Below, one piece after another: positions 60,926 to 64,000 of a stretch of 64,000 nt of DNA (positions are counted from its first letter, which is position 1; each line of letters starts with the position of its first letter). The translations under genes were made by a program, and so were the position numbers. This DNA comes from Senimuribacter intestinalis. Lineage in GTDB: Bacteria > Bacillota > Clostridia > Peptostreptococcales > Anaerovoracaceae. The stretch lies in assembly GCA_943192975.1 (NCBI GenBank), contig CALPCJ010000004.1, forward strand, positions 1 through 64,000, read 5' to 3'. The notes under the pieces are model-generated. The model did no database searches. It was not told the origin of the DNA and saw nothing but the letters and a program-made list of their open reading frames with translations.

Positions 60926-61699
60926 ATGTTTACGAGAGCAATTACAAGAAAACCCTGTAAAGCGCTGATTGACGGCATTTCCACTGCACAGTTTTGTGAT
61001 GGCACACCGGATTATGAGAGAGCGATAAAGCAACATGATAAATATGTTGAAGTCCTTCGGAGTTTGGGACTGGATGTCACAGAATTGGAAGCAGACGAAA
61101 GATATCCAGATTCCTGTTTTGTGGAAGACCCTGCTGTAGTAATGGAGCGCTGTGCAGTTATCACCAACCCGGCTACGGATTCAAGAAATGGTGAGAAGCA
61201 CGAGATTATCGACGCAATCAAAAAGTTTTACGACGATTCTCAGATTTTCTACATCGAAGCACCGGGAACCATGGAAGGCGGCGATGTCATGAGAGTTGGG
61301 GATCACTTCTATGTTGGTCTGTCTGACCGTACTAATGAAGAGGGCGCAAAGCAGTTTAATGATATCGTGATGAAATTCGGTTACACTTCTTCAACTGTTC
61401 CTGTAACAGAGGGGCTGCATTTGAAGGACTTTGTCATCTATCTTGAAAATAACAACATGCTGGTTACGCCTGTTATGAATGAGATGCCTGCGTTCAAGGA
61501 TTTTAACCGGTTTGTCGTCGATACAGACGAGCTTTATGCAATCAACAGTATGAACATCAATGGCACAGTACTTGTACCGGAAGGCTATCCTAAGACACAG
61601 AAAATCATCGAGGATTTAGGATACCCGATTGTACTGGTGGACACCGGAGAATTTAGAAAGATTGACGGAAGTCTGACTTGCCTGTCGTTGAGATTCTAA
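60926..61699 (+). CDS. Dimethylarginine dimethylaminohydrolase/arginine deiminase family protein
   Basis: 257 residues of the amidinotransferase fold: FVEDPAVV, GTMEGGDVMRVG, EGLHLKDFVIYL (His) and SLTCLSLRF at the C-terminus (nucleophile Cys). The family hydrolyses guanidino groups of arginine or methylarginines to citrulline; members in gut anaerobes often act on arginine or citrulline-related compounds. The substrate is inferred only by family. Ribosome site AAGGAGG before ATG 60926. Confidence 0.88.
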   Translation: MFTRAITRKPCKALIDGISTAQFCDGTPDYERAIKQHDKYVEVLRSLGLDVTELEADERYPDSCFVEDPAVVMERCAVITNPATDSRNGEKHEIIDAIKKFYDDSQIFYIEAPGTMEGGDVMRVGDHFYVGLSDRTNEEGAKQFNDIVMKFGYTSSTVPVTEGLHLKDFVIYLENNNMLVTPVMNEMPAFKDFNRFVVDTDELYAINSMNINGTVLVPEGYPKTQKIIEDLGYPIVLVDTGEFRKIDGSLTCLSLRF

Positions 61700-61707
61700 A
61701 ATTGTGA

Positions 61708-61744
61708 AAAAAGCTGCCTGTGGGTTTCCCCTTGGCAGCTTTTT
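61708..61744. terminator. Two-way terminator
   Basis: AAAAAGCTGCC (61708-61718) pairs perfectly with GGCAGCTTTTT (61734-61744). T runs on both strands serve the convergent genes at 61699 and 61750. Confidence 0.9.
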
Positions 61745-61749
61745 GTATG

Positions 61750-62301
61750 CTATTTTACTGTTCCATCTGCGTTGAAAAGAGGAAGTTTTTCCAGGAAAAT
61801 AATATCGTCTCGGTCTGCAGCCTCGCCTTCTGCAAGGACTGCCATTCTGCCTGCGATTTCGCAGCCGACCTGTTTCAGCAGGGTTTCTATAGAAAGCAGA
61901 GATTCGCCGGTACTGATGACGTCGTCGATGATAAGCACTTTTTTGCCTTTCATTTTATCAATTTCCGTCTGACCCAGGCACAGTGTCTGAATGTGGTCGG
62001 TAGTGATAGAGTCCACCTCTGTGGTGATGACATTCTGCATATAGAGTTTCGGTCCCTTTCTGGCAACGATATAATCGTTGATGCCAGCTTGTCTTGCCAT
62101 TTCATAAGCAAGGGGAATGCCTTTGGATTCGGCAGTAATGATTACGTCAAATTCCGGTGCTTTTTCAAGCAGCGCAGCGGCACTGGCACGAGTAATTTCT
62201 ACATCGCTGAACATGATGAATGCGCCGATATAAAGTTCATCGTTGATTTTGCAAAGAGGCAGCTGGCGCTTGCAGCCTGCAATGGTCATTTCGTAAAACA
62301 T
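61750..62301 (-). CDS. Phosphoribosyltransferase (purine type)
   Basis: 183 residues. The PRPP-binding motif VLIIDDVISTGES is clear, with ITAESKGIPLAYEMAR upstream, as in adenine and xanthine phosphoribosyltransferases. It salvages a purine base or regulates by binding PRPP; the true apt gene is usually elsewhere. It starts 3 bases after the HD hydrolase stop. Confidence 0.82.
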   Translation of the reverse strand: MFYEMTIAGCKRQLPLCKINDELYIGAFIMFSDVEITRASAAALLEKAPEFDVIITAESKGIPLAYEMARQAGINDYIVARKGPKLYMQNVITTEVDSITTDHIQTLCLGQTEIDKMKGKKVLIIDDVISTGESLLSIETLLKQVGCEIAGRMAVLAEGEAADRDDIIFLEKLPLFNADGTVK

Positions 62302-62304
62302 GAT

Positions 62305-62874
62305 TTATTTCTCCAATTCTGCGATTTCGTCTTCGCAAGCCTGCATGGCTTCGAGGACCTCAGCCATGAGTTCTTCAAGCTCCCAGCCCAGCTGTTCAGC
62401 GCCGGTTCTGATGACATCTCTGTCACAGCCTGCAGCAAAGCGCTTGTCCTTGAATTTTTTCTTTAAAGATTTCAAATCCATATCCTTACAGCTTTTGGAA
62501 GGACGCAAAATAACAGCAGCGCCGATGAGTCCGGTCAGTTCGTCTGCCGCAAATAGGATTTTTTCCATCAGGTGGGTCGGTTCTACGTCAGAACATAGAC
62601 CGTAGCCGTGGGAACAAACAGCATGGATAATCGCTTCGTCAACACCGGCTTCCTGCAGCAGCTGCGGCGCTTTCTTGCAGTGCTCTTCCGGCCACATCTC
62701 AAAGTCGATATCGTGAAGCAGCCCGCAGACTGCCCAAAATTCAGCGTCTTCTTCAAATCCCTGTTTTTTCGCCATGTAGCGCATGACACATTCCAGTGTA
62801 ATGCCGTGATGGATGTGAAACTCCTCCTTGTTATATTTTTTCAAAAGTTCCAAAGCTTCATTTCGATTAATCAT
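62305..62874 (-). CDS. HD-domain metal-dependent hydrolase
   Basis: 189 residues from ATG 62874 (AGGAAGTGA upstream; the longer frame lacks a ribosome site). HD motif pieces: HHGITLECVMRYMAKK, GLLHDIDFEMWPEEH, AVCSHGYG and FAADELTGL. Phosphohydrolase or nucleotide hydrolase of unknown substrate. Transcribed with the phosphoribosyltransferase, which hints at purine nucleotide metabolism. Confidence 0.85.
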   Translation of the reverse strand: MINRNEALELLKKYNKEEFHIHHGITLECVMRYMAKKQGFEEDAEFWAVCGLLHDIDFEMWPEEHCKKAPQLLQEAGVDEAIIHAVCSHGYGLCSDVEPTHLMEKILFAADELTGLIGAAVILRPSKSCKDMDLKSLKKKFKDKRFAAGCDRDVIRTGAEQLGWELEELMAEVLEAMQACEDEIAELEK

Positions 62875-62937
62875 TGGTATCACTTCCTGTTCTGTTAAGT
62901 TTTGGTATTTCCAATTTGATACTTTCAGTATACGACA

Positions 62938-63036
62938 AAACGCGCAGTCTTGCAAGACCTGCGCGTTTGCTTTGGTTGGTGATTTCTTCAGAAAACGCGA
63001 AAAGGGGCACAGTGGAACTGACCCAATTTCGCGTTT
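62938..63036. repeat. Two hairpins built from AAACGCG
   Basis: AAACGCGCAG (62938-62947) pairs with CTGCGCGTTT (62959-62968) and AAACGCGAAA (62993-63002) pairs with TTTCGCGTTT (63027-63036). The first, with a GTTTTGTC tail on the minus strand, is a likely terminator of the EamA gene; the second is also between it and that gene. Confidence 0.6.
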
Positions 63037-63071
63037 CTTATTATACTTTTGGAAGTGTGTGCTTATTATTG

Positions 63072-63998
63072 TTATTTTGCCTGTAAGCGCTCTTCTTTGG
63101 ATGGAAGCTGTGGTATTATAACTGCAATGAAGATGACAATGCAGCCCAGCCCCTCCAGCAGTGTGAGCCGTTCGCCTAGAATCAGTGCGCCGAAGAGCAC
63201 AGAGAATACAGATTCCAGACTTAGAATCAAAGAGGCCGCAGCAGGCTCTGCGTCTTTTTGACCTAAAACCTGACAAGTATAGGCAACACCTGAGGAGATG
63301 ACGCCGCAGTACAGAATCGGCAGCCAACAGTCTAAAATATCTGCAAGTATTGGTGTTTCAAAGATGAACATACATATGATTCCGATTATACCGGCGGTCA
63401 GGAACTGGATGCAGGAAAGCTTGATACCGTCGCATTTTGGAGAAAAGTGATCAACTACCAGAATGTGACAAGAGAAAGCGACTGCACAAATCAGAACAAA
63501 CAGTTCACCGGTATGAATGGTAAAGCCTTCTCCTTTTCCTGCCATGGTCAGCAGATAGAATCCGAATGCGCCCATGACAATGCAGCCCCAGACAATAGGT
63601 TTTACCTTTTGTCGCAGGAATAAACCCAGTACCGGTACGATGACGATGTAAAGGGATGTGATGAATCCAGCCTTTCCGGCACTAGTTTCAAAATATAGTC
63701 CGAACTGCTGCAGGGTAGAAGCGATACATAGGACGACACCGCAGGAGATACCTCCGACGATGAGGGTTTTTCTCTCAGCGGCAAGCTCCGCTTCTGTTTT
63801 AGGTGTTTCCTCTTTGTCCTTGCTCAGTGCTTTAAACACGTAAATGACGGGAATCAGCACAAGTCCGCCGATAAACATACGAATTCCGTTGTATGTGAAA
63901 GGCTCCAATGAAGCGCCCGCTTTTTGGGCAACAAAGGCGGAACCCCAGATGACTGCTGTAATCAGCAGTAAGATGTTACTGCGCATTTTTTTACTCAT
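63072..63998 (-). CDS. EamA/DMT-family transporter
   Basis: 308 residues, ten helices in two EamA repeats (SNILLLITAVIWGSAFVAQKAG, LLFGALILGERLTLLEGLGC). Members export amino acids, nucleotides or other metabolites. ATG 63998 is 2 bases from the window edge, so its ribosome site and promoter cannot be seen; the start residues (MSKKMRSN) look complete. Confidence 0.88.
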   Translation of the reverse strand: MSKKMRSNILLLITAVIWGSAFVAQKAGASLEPFTYNGIRMFIGGLVLIPVIYVFKALSKDKEETPKTEAELAAERKTLIVGGISCGVVLCIASTLQQFGLYFETSAGKAGFITSLYIVIVPVLGLFLRQKVKPIVWGCIVMGAFGFYLLTMAGKGEGFTIHTGELFVLICAVAFSCHILVVDHFSPKCDGIKLSCIQFLTAGIIGIICMFIFETPILADILDCWLPILYCGVISSGVAYTCQVLGQKDAEPAAASLILSLESVFSVLFGALILGERLTLLEGLGCIVIFIAVIIPQLPSKEERLQAK

Positions 63999-64000
63999 AA

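Overview
The window looks like the chromosome of an anaerobic Gram-positive Clostridia. Three things point there: AGGAGG-type ribosome sites before nearly every gene, TTGACA/TATAAT promoters, and the gene content (butyrate kinase, pyruvate phosphate dikinase, rubredoxins, a clostridial histidine-degradation set, class B sortase, VanZ and PepSY proteins). An amino-acid-fermenting gut-type lineage such as Anaerovoracaceae (old Family XIII) fits, but that placement is inference. I see no rRNA, tRNA, CRISPR array, intact IS element or prophage.

Bases 1-13,300 are an accessory, decaying region. It holds a cut amidase-domain gene, several genes broken by stops and frameshifts (422-716, 5140-5474, probably 6010-6462, 12095-13303), a tandem pair of tiny membrane genes of which the second has lost its ATG, a MntA/HepT toxin-antitoxin pair and a first lipoprotein-ATPase-permease cassette (856-5138). 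Bases 9,890-21,203 hold two OmpR-type two-component systems, a four-repeat PepSY protein, and a second, paralogous lipoprotein-ATPase-permease cassette (16739-21203). The second two-component operon and the second cassette carry the same promoter architecture (TTGAC-N6-TTGAC-N10-TAAAAT). This duplicated cassette with its linked regulator is my best candidate for a little-described system.

Bases 21,300-30,400 are mostly housekeeping: thioredoxin, PlsC acyltransferase, YitT, YbjQ, PAP2 phosphatase, cysteine synthase, a PucR regulator, rubredoxin and flavin reductase-rubredoxin, an M19 dipeptidase with the stump of a dipeptide permease, and a DUF2148 protein. A gene-free stretch at 27,720-28,296 carries four hairpin terminators in series and a likely small RNA. 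A 247-bp MITE-like element lies at 30,476-30,722. Next come an M20 amidohydrolase/symporter operon divergent from a LysR gene, a nucleotidyltransferase, the rpsF-ssb-rpsR ribosomal operon, hisD, an Rpn-type nuclease, ppdK, a VanZ protein and an L,D-transpeptidase.

Bases 45,441-54,524 form a histidine fermentation locus (hutH, hutU, hutI, cyclodeaminase, glutamate formimidoyltransferase, GntR regulator, YjiH transporter). It converts histidine to glutamate and feeds one carbon into methenyl-tetrahydrofolate. The right end has endonuclease IV with an apparently leaderless transcript, butyrate kinase, a PD-(D/E)XK nuclease, phosphohexomutase, sortase B, a DDAH-family amidinohydrolase, a phosphoribosyltransferase, an HD hydrolase and an EamA exporter.

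Several intergenic regions carry sets of hairpins built from one short word repeated in both orientations, with a different word at each site (ATATGCACA, ATGTATAAGAG, CTGACAAA, GCCAT, AAACGCG). No feature class I know explains this pattern.
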